Source: Brevibacillus choshinensis (GTDB lineage: Bacteria > Bacillota > Bacilli > Brevibacillales > Brevibacillaceae). From it: a stretch of DNA of 64,000 nucleotides. The stretch's first letter is position 1; the number at the start of each line of letters is the position of its first letter. The notes under the pieces were generated by a model. It worked only from the letters and a program-made list of their open reading frames with translations. It did not search any database and was not told the origin of the DNA. Location of the stretch: NCBI RefSeq assembly GCF_001420695.1, contig NZ_LJJB01000013.1, positions 310,065 to 374,064 on the forward strand. The letters run 5' to 3'. A program made the position numbers and the translations under genes. Shown here piece by piece: positions 8,318 to 13,804 of the stretch.

Positions 8318-8914
8318 ATGAAAAAAGCATGGTTGTCGGCCTTGTTGGCGTTAACTGTCGTGGCTGGGGTAGGGAGTACTGCCTTGGGTGAAGGAGCGAT
8401 GCGGGTATTCTTAGGTGGTGAACGGATCGTAAACAGTATGGGATCGTCCAACGCGAATTCGGTGGAGGATCTGGTGAACAAGATGGGTGGTTTTGTAGAC
8501 TTTGATCAAAACTCCGGAAAATTGGAAATTATTAAGCCGAATGTGAATATTCTGGTCTTAGAAGGCATTCAACAAACGCGAAATAAGACGGTTGTGTTTA
8601 GCAACCCGATTAAAGGATACAGTGACAAAAATGTGCCTCGTACCTTTAATGTGTTTGTTGAAGTCGATGAAGCGCCTGTAGCGAAAGACCTGAGAATGCA
8701 GCTCGTATTGATTTCACCGGAAGGGAAAGAAGTCGATAAAGGGAAGGAATGGAAATACTCCACCCAAAACGCGAACAGCTTTTACTTCTCGGAGCCATTT
8801 GTATCAACTAAGCTAGAAAGTTATGGAACTTACAAGATTCAGGCACGCATGAAATCCGAGCAATTCAAGTCTTATGTGGTAGTAGGCGAGAACAACTTTA
8901 CAGTTGGACGATAA
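8318..8914 (+). CDS. Small secreted protein with a stalk-like N-terminal segment
   Basis: ATG 8318 follows AGGAGGA. A 24-residue signal peptide (MKKAWLSALLALTVVAG...) ends at about ALGEG. Residues 25-75 (MRVFLGGERIVN ... GGFVDFDQNSGKLEIIK) resemble the shortened copper amine oxidase N-terminal/stalk repeats common in secreted Paenibacillaceae proteins; the remaining 120 residues look like one beta-sandwich (YGTYKIQARM near the end). No enzyme motif. The 270 bases upstream hold the dap terminator and an imperfect GTGGATATT direct repeat (about 8187-8203), with no other gene visible. Function unknown. Confidence 0.75.
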   Translation: MKKAWLSALLALTVVAGVGSTALGEGAMRVFLGGERIVNSMGSSNANSVEDLVNKMGGFVDFDQNSGKLEIIKPNVNILVLEGIQQTRNKTVVFSNPIKGYSDKNVPRTFNVFVEVDEAPVAKDLRMQLVLISPEGKEVDKGKEWKYSTQNANSFYFSEPFVSTKLESYGTYKIQARMKSEQFKSYVVVGENNFTVGR

Positions 8915-8956
8915 AATTATAGCTTGTTTGCGTTTCCACGTGGCTTGTTCACATGG

Positions 8957-8962
8957 TATAAT
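8957..8962 (+). promoter_or_regulatory. Extended -10 element before the DUF4912 gene
   Basis: TGGTATAAT gives a perfect -10 (TATAAT, 8957-8962) with an extended TGn. No good -35 is seen 17 bases upstream, which is usual for extended -10 promoters. The downstream gene starts at 9026. Confidence 0.5.
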
Positions 8963-9025
8963 AGGTGGAAAAGTCGATATACATGGTAAAAGCGAGTACA
9001 TGAAAGAAAGGAACGATGGGAGCGA

Positions 9026-9388
9026 ATGGAGACAAATCCCCCGCGATCATCCACAGACGTAGAAGGCCCGAGTATACGCATCGCCTGGAAGGATGATCAT
9101 TCTATCCAGGCAGAGTGGAACATGACAAAGGAGTTCGAGCAGGAAGTGGAGAAGAAATTTTCTATCCCTTTTGCAGAACTACCGTTTGTCCTACGCCTTT
9201 TCGATGTGACTGACCGCAAAGAGATCCGCGATGATGGCACAGACCTTTACACTGATTTTGATATCAACCACCGTTCGTCCGAGTGGATTCTTTACGGAGT
9301 TACGCAAGGATTGGAATATTGTGTCGATTTGGGCATTCGGATGGTGGATGGAAGGTTCTTCTCGCTATCGAGATCTCAAATGATTTGA
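9026..9388 (+). CDS. DUF4912 domain protein (120 aa)
   Basis: The product matches the DUF4912 pattern: I-x-I-A-W-K-D at the start, P-F-V-L-R-L-F-D-V-T-D, Y-x-D-F-D-I, and the end motif L-G-I-R-M-V-D-G-R-F-F-S-L-S-R-S. These proteins are cytoplasmic and of unknown function. The ribosome binding site is not ideal: GGGAG is three bases and AAAGGA thirteen bases from ATG 9026, so the start could be slightly different. It is a single gene with its own terminator at 9411-9438. Confidence 0.8.
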   Translation: METNPPRSSTDVEGPSIRIAWKDDHSIQAEWNMTKEFEQEVEKKFSIPFAELPFVLRLFDVTDRKEIRDDGTDLYTDFDINHRSSEWILYGVTQGLEYCVDLGIRMVDGRFFSLSRSQMI

Positions 9389-9410
9389 TCAACGTGCTCA
9401 TGTATAAGAG

Positions 9411-9438
9411 AGACCCTCTGATTAGAGGGTCTTTTGTT
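9411..9438 (+). terminator. Terminator of the DUF4912 gene
   Basis: AGACCCTCT and AGAGGGTCT arms with loop GATT, followed by TTTGTTGTTTTT. Confidence 0.9.
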
Positions 9439-9480
9439 GTTTTTCAAGGCATTTGCCTCTGCTTATCGGAAAGCAAAAAA

Positions 9481-9502
9481 CAAAGAAAAACAGCCGAGAA
9501 TG
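9481..9502 (-). terminator. Left half of a terminator split by the insertion sequence
   Basis: AAAAACAGCCGA (9486-9497) is the complement of TCGGCTGTTTT at 10943-10953 on the other side of the insertion sequence. Joined with one copy of the AATG target they make an eleven-base stem with loop GAATG and T-rich tails on both sides, best oriented for the minus-strand gene at 10974. The insertion has separated the two arms by about 1.4 kb. Confidence 0.75.
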
Positions 9503-9527
9503 TGAAATGCACCCCAATTGTTAGACA
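9503..9527. repeat. Left terminal inverted repeat of the insertion sequence
   Basis: Pairs imperfectly with 10914-10938. Most of it also forms the left arm of a hairpin over the transposase ribosome binding site. Confidence 0.85.
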
Positions 9528-9550
9528 CACCTAACAATTGGAGGTGCATT
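9506..9550 (+). promoter_or_regulatory. Hairpin covering the orfA ribosome binding site
   Basis: AATGCACCCCAATTGTTAG (9506-9524) pairs with 9531-9550 over 19 base pairs with only one bulged A and a six-base loop ACACAC. The right arm contains GGAGGTG (9540-9546), the ribosome binding site of orfA (ATG 9555). A transcript entering from outside would fold this way and block transposase translation, whereas a transcript starting inside would lack the left arm. Equivalent protection is known from several other insertion-sequence families. Confidence 0.7.
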
Positions 9551-9554
9551 ATAT

Positions 9555-10064
9555 ATGGCCAAATTTTCTCCAGAAGATAAATTATCCGCGGTTTTTCGTT
9601 GGAGAGACGGCAAAGAAACTCATGCTTCCATTGCTGCGTCTATTGGTGCAACCAAAGCTATGATTGGAGTTTGGGTGATGCAATACGAGCAAAATGGCGC
9701 GGAAGCGTTTAGAAAGTCCTATACAAGCTACACAGCTCCGTTTAAACTGGACGTACTCAATTATATGAATACCCACGGGACGTCTCCGAATGCAACTGCC
9801 GCCATTTTTCAAATTCCCTCTCCCGCTTTAATCCGAAAATGGAGGATTCAATTTCATTCATGCGGAATAGACGCCCTTATTCCAAAGAAAAAGGGGCGTC
9901 CAACGATGAAAAAGGGAAACAAGAATGTAACACCTGTTGAAGGATCAGTCGAGGCATTACAGCAAGAAGTAGAGCGTTTACGTATGGAGAATGCTTATTT
10001 AAAAAAGTTGAATGCCTTAGTTCAAAGCAAGGAAAAATTACAAACCAAGACAAAGCGCAAGTAG
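9555..10064 (+). CDS. Transposase OrfA, IS3 family
   Basis: 169 residues starting at ATG 9555, ten bases after GGAGG. It has two helix-turn-helix parts (KLSAVFRWRDGKETHASIA and FKLDVLNYMNTHGTSPNATA) that bind the terminal repeats, and a C-terminal leucine-zipper stretch (VEALQQEVERLRMENAYLKK). At 10001-10007 the sequence reads TTA-AAA-AAG, that is A_AAA_AAG in frame, where ribosomes slip by -1 to make the OrfAB transposase. The -1 frame is open from there to the end of orfB. Confidence 0.93.
   Translation: MAKFSPEDKLSAVFRWRDGKETHASIAASIGATKAMIGVWVMQYEQNGAEAFRKSYTSYTAPFKLDVLNYMNTHGTSPNATAAIFQIPSPALIRKWRIQFHSCGIDALIPKKKGRPTMKKGNKNVTPVEGSVEALQQEVERLRMENAYLKKLNALVQSKEKLQTKTKRK
10001..10007 (+). 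promoter_or_regulatory. Programmed -1 frameshift site A_AAA_AAG
   Basis: In the orfA reading frame the codons are TTA AAA AAG. Shifting back one base gives AAA AAA G and reads through to orfB with no stop between 10001 and 10064 (segment ends KAQVVFELRTEF). It is the classic slippery heptamer of IS150-type elements. Confidence 0.85.
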
Positions 10065-10903
10065 TGTTTGAACTAAGGACTGAATTCCCCATTAAAGCGC
10101 TACTCCAATTGGCGGGAATACCACGGAGTTCCTATTATTACTTCGTTCGTACGATAAGTCGCCCAGACAAACATGCTGAAATGAAGACGTTGATTCAGGC
10201 TATTTTCCATGAACATAAAGGCCGCTATGGATACCGTCGGATTAAGGACGAGCTCAGAAATCTTGGGCACCAGGTGAATCATAAAAAAGTACAGCGATTG
10301 ATGAAAGAGTTGGGCTTAAAAAGTATTGTTCGTATGAAGAAGTATCGTTCCTATAAAGGGAATGTTGGTAAGATCGCTCCAAATGTTTTGGATCGTAACT
10401 TCCGAGCAGAAAAACCCAATGAAAAGTGGGTAACGGATATTACGGAATTTAAGCTATTTGGTGAAAAGCTTTATTTATCACCAATGCTCGATTTGTTTAA
10501 CGGAGAGATCATTGCCTATACAATCGACTCAAGACCAAGATATTCTCTTGTTTCAAAGATGCTGGAAGAAGCCTTTAAACGATTAACCGAACAAGACCAC
10601 CTCTTGATCCATACGGATCAAGGATGGCATTACCAGATGAGTAAGTACCAGCACGCCTTAAAAGAAAAGAACGTCACCCAGAGTATGTCGAGAAAAGGAA
10701 ATTGTTATGATAATGCCGTAATGGAGAACTTTTTTGGTATCCTCAAATCGGAATTTTTATATACACAAGAATTTGAGAGTATTGAACATTTTAAGCAAGA
10801 GTTAGCAAACTACATCGACTATTATAACTTCAAACGAATTAAGACAAAATTAAAAGGCTTGAGTCCGGTACAATACCGAACTCAAACCTTACATGTCGCT
10901 TAA
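10064..10903 (+). CDS. Transposase OrfB, DDE integrase domain
   Basis: Open in the -1 frame relative to orfA and mainly made as an OrfAB fusion; GTG 10064 is only the first possible start in the overlap. The region has the HTH_21 part (RYGYRRIKDELRNLG), then the rve core with WVTDITEF (first D), LIHTDQGWHYQ (second D) and AVMENFFGILKSE (catalytic E), and the C-terminal NYIDYYNFKRIKTKLKGLSPVQYR. All DDE signature residues are present. It cuts and joins the IS ends. Confidence 0.95.
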   Translation: MFELRTEFPIKALLQLAGIPRSSYYYFVRTISRPDKHAEMKTLIQAIFHEHKGRYGYRRIKDELRNLGHQVNHKKVQRLMKELGLKSIVRMKKYRSYKGNVGKIAPNVLDRNFRAEKPNEKWVTDITEFKLFGEKLYLSPMLDLFNGEIIAYTIDSRPRYSLVSKMLEEAFKRLTEQDHLLIHTDQGWHYQMSKYQHALKEKNVTQSMSRKGNCYDNAVMENFFGILKSEFLYTQEFESIEHFKQELANYIDYYNFKRIKTKLKGLSPVQYRTQTLHVA

Positions 10904-10913
10904 TTACATTACA

Positions 10914-10938
10914 TGTCTAACTTTTAGGGGTCACTTCA
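10914..10938. repeat. Right terminal inverted repeat of the insertion sequence
   Basis: Reads on the minus strand TGAAGTGACCCC then TAAAAGTTAGACA, matching the left end at 9503-9527 with a few mismatches. Followed by the target duplication AATG at 10939-10942. Confidence 0.85.
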
Positions 10939-10973
10939 AATGTCGGCTGTTTTGTTTTCGAACATGTTTATCG

Positions 10974-11414
10974 TTATGGCTTACGAGGCTGAAAATACTG
11001 AATTCGCTTGTTAAACAAGTGCAGCTCCGCCTTGTAATCACGGGCCAAGTAGCGACAGTACTCATTCGCTTTGTTTTTATCACCATGTGTGGCCGATTCG
11101 GGCAAAGAAATCTGAATGTAGTGCTTTTCTTGTCCATTCGCATCGGTGGAGCCGACACCTACCACAATGGCCTTATACATATTGGGGTCTTTTCCTTTAA
11201 GCAGAAACCAGGAGCCCTTGCCTTCCTCACGTTCCTCCAATGTGTACGGAAAAGCGGCCTCTGCATACGACCAGCCGAGCTGTTGACCCGTTTTGGTAGT
11301 CATATCGATATATCGAGTAAACTTTGCCTTCACGTCTTCAATGTCTGCATGTGTGGCGGTAGAGCCATCTACGAAATAAATGTAGGCTGATTGAAGTTTC
11401 ACGATTGCACTCAC
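10974..11414 (-). CDS. DUF1885-like protein (about 142-146 aa)
   Basis: Either GTG 11414 or GTG 11402 could be the start; the AGGAG at about 11419 is three or eleven bases away, and the shorter form begins K-L-Q-S-A-Y-I-Y-F-V, which fits the usual N-terminus of this family better. The soluble protein is conserved among Bacilli and similar in my judgement to the DUF1885 group, with no known function. Its natural terminator was split by the neighbouring insertion sequence, so transcripts probably run on into the IS in antisense. Confidence 0.65.
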   Translation of the reverse strand: MSAIVKLQSAYIYFVDGSTATHADIEDVKAKFTRYIDMTTKTGQQLGWSYAEAAFPYTLEEREEGKGSWFLLKGKDPNMYKAIVVGVGSTDANGQEKHYIQISLPESATHGDKNKANEYCRYLARDYKAELHLFNKRIQYFQPRKP

Positions 11415-11494
11415 TCCTAGTACCGAGAATATCTGCGTTTAGTGTAGCATTGCTTCCACTCTTTGACAATGCATCAATTCCTAGGCAAAAATAA

Positions 11495-11523
11495 TTGCGT
11501 GTCTTTTCTGAAAAGTGTAAAAT
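11495..11523 (+). promoter_or_regulatory. Probable promoter of the Hpr-like regulator
   Basis: TTGCGT, 17 bases, TAAAAT; expected start near 11530, 54 bases ahead of ATG 11584. Confidence 0.55.
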
Positions 11524-11583
11524 ATAGATACTATTTATATAGTGGATAAAAGAAGATCAGAATCACATGGAGGAATAGATCCT

Positions 11584-12108
11584 ATGCAGGAGGTCTCAAT
11601 AAGAAACGTTTTCGAAGCGCTAAACACAATGCGCGCCATCGATGTGGTGAATAAAGAGGATTGGGAGAGAGCAGCGAAGGAAGCCGAACTGGATTCCTCC
11701 GTTCAATTAAACATTCTCTGGATTATTTACTGCTACGAAGGTGTGCGGGTCACACAAATTGCCGACTGGACCTTCTGGCACCCCTCATCAATCGTGATTC
11801 ATATCAAGAAGTTGATGGAAAAAGGGATGGTAACCATCGAAAAGTCGGAGTTGGATGGGCGTGTCGTACATGTATATCCAACGGAAAAAGGTAAAGAAGT
11901 GATTGAAGCGAGCCGTCGAAGTGTACCATCTATTTTTCGATTGACGTATGCATTGGAGAAAATGGAGGAACGCTACAGTACAGCGGTGGTAGAATTATTT
12001 TTTGAATGCCTGTCCTTTGTCGCGCAATCTTTGCACGGTGCTGAGAAAGTTCGGTGGATTCAGGAAGGCGAAGACCGAATTCCTAATTCTAGGCATTTAA
12101 TCAGTTAA
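11584..12108 (+). CDS. MarR-family regulator resembling Hpr/ScoC
   Basis: ATG 11584, ten bases after GGAGG; a longer reading from 11542 has no ribosome binding site. The 174-residue protein has a winged helix: LDSSVQLNILWIIYCYEGVRVTQIADWTFWHPSSIVIHIKKL (helix-turn-helix, about residues 38-80) and the wing VTIEKSELDGRVVHVYPTEKGKEV. The layout and length recall Hpr (ScoC), the transition-state repressor of protease and sporulation genes in B. subtilis, but the match is too limited for a gene name. Probably autoregulated or stationary-phase linked; single gene. Confidence 0.78.
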   Translation: MQEVSIRNVFEALNTMRAIDVVNKEDWERAAKEAELDSSVQLNILWIIYCYEGVRVTQIADWTFWHPSSIVIHIKKLMEKGMVTIEKSELDGRVVHVYPTEKGKEVIEASRRSVPSIFRLTYALEKMEERYSTAVVELFFECLSFVAQSLHGAEKVRWIQEGEDRIPNSRHLIS

Positions 12109-12141
12109 GTCCCAGCAGTAGCAAAAAAGTGGGTTTTCGCG

Positions 12142-12169
12142 TATACTAGTAAATACTCCGAATATTTAC
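12142..12169 (+). promoter_or_regulatory. -10 element with adjacent operator-like inverted repeat
   Basis: TATACT (12142-12147) is followed directly by GTAAATA (12149-12155) and TATTTAC (12163-12169), a perfect seven-base inverted repeat with a seven-base centre, at the expected start of transcription of the DUF3055 gene. It has the form of a repressor operator. Confidence 0.45.
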
Positions 12170-12214
12170 GTAACAACTAATCGGAGTCATACTTCAGATG
12201 AGGAGGGATTGCTG

Positions 12215-12514
12215 ATGGAGCACTACGACCACTTATACGAGGAGTCGGAGAACGCCAATGTACGTTTTCTGGGATTTGTATCGGAGGGAACTCGCCACGA
12301 CTTTGGGATTGTCTTTACGCACAAGTTTTACGGAAAACCATTGGTGATCTGTATGCAAACGGGGCAATCTACCCTTCTCAGTTCAGAGGATGCCGTGAGT
12401 CCGGGATATCTACAAAAGATCTTCCGGCTGGATTCTGAAAGCGAAGCGGAAGCCCTCGCCCAATTCTTTCAAGACTATTTGCCTACTATCCCATTTGAAG
12501 AAAATCAGTACTAG
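12215..12514 (+). CDS. DUF3055 family protein (99 aa)
   Basis: ATG 12215 is seven bases after AGGAGGG. The sequence has the family pattern Y-x-E-S-E-N-A-N-V-R-F-L-G-F-V, T-R-H-D-F-G-I-V-F-T-x-x-F-Y-G-K-P-L-V-I-C-x-Q-T-G and L-L-S-S-E-D. Members are short cytoplasmic proteins found across Bacillales, with no known function. Single gene with its own terminator and an operator-like repeat at the promoter. Confidence 0.85.
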   Translation: MEHYDHLYEESENANVRFLGFVSEGTRHDFGIVFTHKFYGKPLVICMQTGQSTLLSSEDAVSPGYLQKIFRLDSESEAEALAQFFQDYLPTIPFEENQY

Positions 12515-12518
12515 CAGG

Positions 12519-12547
12519 CGAGCAGAAGATTTTCTTCTGCTCGTTTT
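12519..12547 (+). terminator. Terminator of the DUF3055 gene
   Basis: GAGCAGAAGA and TCTTCTGCTC arms with a three-base loop, then GTTTTT. Confidence 0.9.
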
Positions 12548-12622
12548 TCATGTACGATCGGATATGCCAAAAGATAATAGAAAAGCTTTGCGCAGTCGGA
12601 CGAGCAAAATGGAGGAGTGCAA

Positions 12623-13426
12623 ATGAATAGGCATCAGTGGCTTGCAGCTGATCCAAAAGGTACTATCGTGCTTGTCCATGGTACCGGAGAGCACTATGGT
12701 CGATACGAGCACGTGGCAGCATTCCTGAATGCACGAGGCTGGAGCGTGTTCACAGGTGATTTGCCAGGCTGGGGACGGTCTCCTGGGAGGAAGGGGCATA
12801 TCGACTCGTTTCAGCAATATGTGGAAGCTGTAGATGAGTGGAGGCGTGCAGCACGAGAAGCTTCAGGAGGAAAGCAGCCTCTATACATACTCGGGCACAG
12901 TTTGGGTGGGTTGGTTGCCACTCGATATGTTCAGTGTCACGAGCGGAGCGAGGAGGAGCTGGCGGGACTCATTTTGACTTCGCCTTGTCTTGCCTTGAAA
13001 TTGGCGGTTCCACCATGGAAAGTGAAGCTTGCCGGATGGTTGGACAGCATTTGGCCGACATTGACGATGCCAAATGGCATTACACCGGATATGGTGTCAC
13101 GGGATGAGCAGGTCCAAGCAGCCTATCAGAGTGACCCGCTCAATTATGCAAAAGTAAGTGTAAGATGGTTTCAGGAATTGCACCGGGCAATGGATTTAGC
13201 CTGGAAAGAGCGCGACCGTATCTCGGTCCCCGTCCTTGTTTTACAGGCAGGAGATGATTCGCTGATTGACGCAGAAGCCATCGAGCGGTTCGCTGCGGGG
13301 ATACGTTCGGACGCAGAGTTTCATCGGTTGCAAGGATTGCGCCATGAAGTACTGAATGAACCGGAGAAAGAACAAGTGATGTTTCAGGTAGAAACGTGGA
13401 TGAATCGACAAGATCAGCAAATGTGA
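12623..13426 (+). CDS. Alpha/beta hydrolase, monoacylglycerol-lipase-like
   Basis: ATG 12623 is seven bases after GGAGG. The 267-residue protein has the hydrolase fold: oxyanion motif VLVHGTGEHYGRY (17-29), nucleophile elbow GHSLGGL with S93, acid in the LQAGDDSLID segment (D211/D212) and H241 in GLRHEVLNE. Segment H-G-x-G-E-H-x-G-R-Y and the Y-I-L-G-H-S-L-G-G pattern are those of the serine aminopeptidase S33/monoglyceride lipase group (Hydrolase_4). Likely a cytoplasmic esterase acting on lipid or acyl esters; no signal peptide. Single gene. Confidence 0.88.
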   Translation: MNRHQWLAADPKGTIVLVHGTGEHYGRYEHVAAFLNARGWSVFTGDLPGWGRSPGRKGHIDSFQQYVEAVDEWRRAAREASGGKQPLYILGHSLGGLVATRYVQCHERSEEELAGLILTSPCLALKLAVPPWKVKLAGWLDSIWPTLTMPNGITPDMVSRDEQVQAAYQSDPLNYAKVSVRWFQELHRAMDLAWKERDRISVPVLVLQAGDDSLIDAEAIERFAAGIRSDAEFHRLQGLRHEVLNEPEKEQVMFQVETWMNRQDQQM

Positions 13427-13462
13427 CATACTAATTGATCGAAAATGAGTTAAATTACCGTA

Positions 13463-13492
13463 TTGACTCCTAATGGTGTGGCATATTAAGAT
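13463..13492 (+). promoter_or_regulatory. Promoter of the SR1P-type gene with a CcpN-like site
   Basis: TTGACT (13463-13468), 18 bases, TAAGAT. Between them, TGTGGCATATT (13477-13487) matches ten of eleven positions of the CcpN operator TRTGHYATAYW as I remember it from the B. subtilis gapB, pckA and sr1 promoters. In B. subtilis SR1 is repressed by CcpN under glycolytic conditions. Confidence 0.5.
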
Positions 13493-13570
13493 GTATATAA
13501 CATCACATTGACGTTGATATGACCATCATTCACACTGCGATTGGCAATGTGAAAACGGAGGGGAATATAT

Positions 13571-13696
13571 ATGGGAACGATTGTCTGCCAGACTTGCGGG
13601 ACGATTATTGAACATTTTGAATCTAATCAGGTGAAAACGCTTTATGCGGTTTGTAGCTGTGATTGCCAGCTGAGCGAAAAACAAGAAAGAGAATAG
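13571..13696 (+). CDS. SR1P-like GapA-binding peptide (41 aa) on a dual-function RNA
   Basis: ATG 13571, eight bases after GGAGGGG, encodes a 41-residue peptide starting M-G-T-I-V-C-Q-T-C-G-T-I-I-E-H-F-E, with further cysteines in V-C-S-C-D-C near the end. This is the pattern of SR1P, the peptide encoded by the B. subtilis small RNA SR1, which binds GapA and alters RNase J1 activity, while the RNA itself also base-pairs with ahrC mRNA. The short transcript (about 13500-13738) with its own promoter and terminator fits that. The cysteine pairs could bind a metal. Identification is by pattern only. Confidence 0.75.
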   Translation: MGTIVCQTCGTIIEHFESNQVKTLYAVCSCDCQLSEKQERE

Positions 13697-13707
13697 TTTA
13701 CCTATGA

Positions 13708-13738
13708 CAGGCCTTTTGCGCAAGGCCTGTTTTTTTTG
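13708..13738 (+). terminator. Terminator of the SR1P-type transcript
   Basis: ACAGGCCTT and AAGGCCTGT arms with a short loop TTGCGC, followed by T8. Confidence 0.93.
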
Positions 13739-13804
13739 ACAACCTTTCCATCATGGGGGATAATAGGGAAGAGTGAAAATCGTTGCAAGAGGAGGAATTG
13801 TTTC

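Larger units (their letters stand above)
9503..10938 (+). mobile_element. IS3-family insertion sequence (IS150 type), complete, 1436 bp
   Basis: The ends are imperfect 25-base inverted repeats beginning TGAAATGC (9503) and TGAAGTGA (10938, minus strand), both with ACCCC and GTTAGACA, and both ending in TG/CA. A four-base target duplication AATG flanks the element (9499-9502 and 10939-10942). Inside are orfA and orfB in overlapping frames 0 and -1 with an A-AAA-AAG slippery site, the standard layout of IS3/IS150 elements. All three DDE residues are present and neither frame is broken, so it looks recently active. Confidence 0.95.

Noticed and set aside
10893-11390. 165-codon open frame on the plus strand after the IS
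   Set aside because: It is antisense to the DUF1885-like gene and has no ribosome binding site or plausible product.
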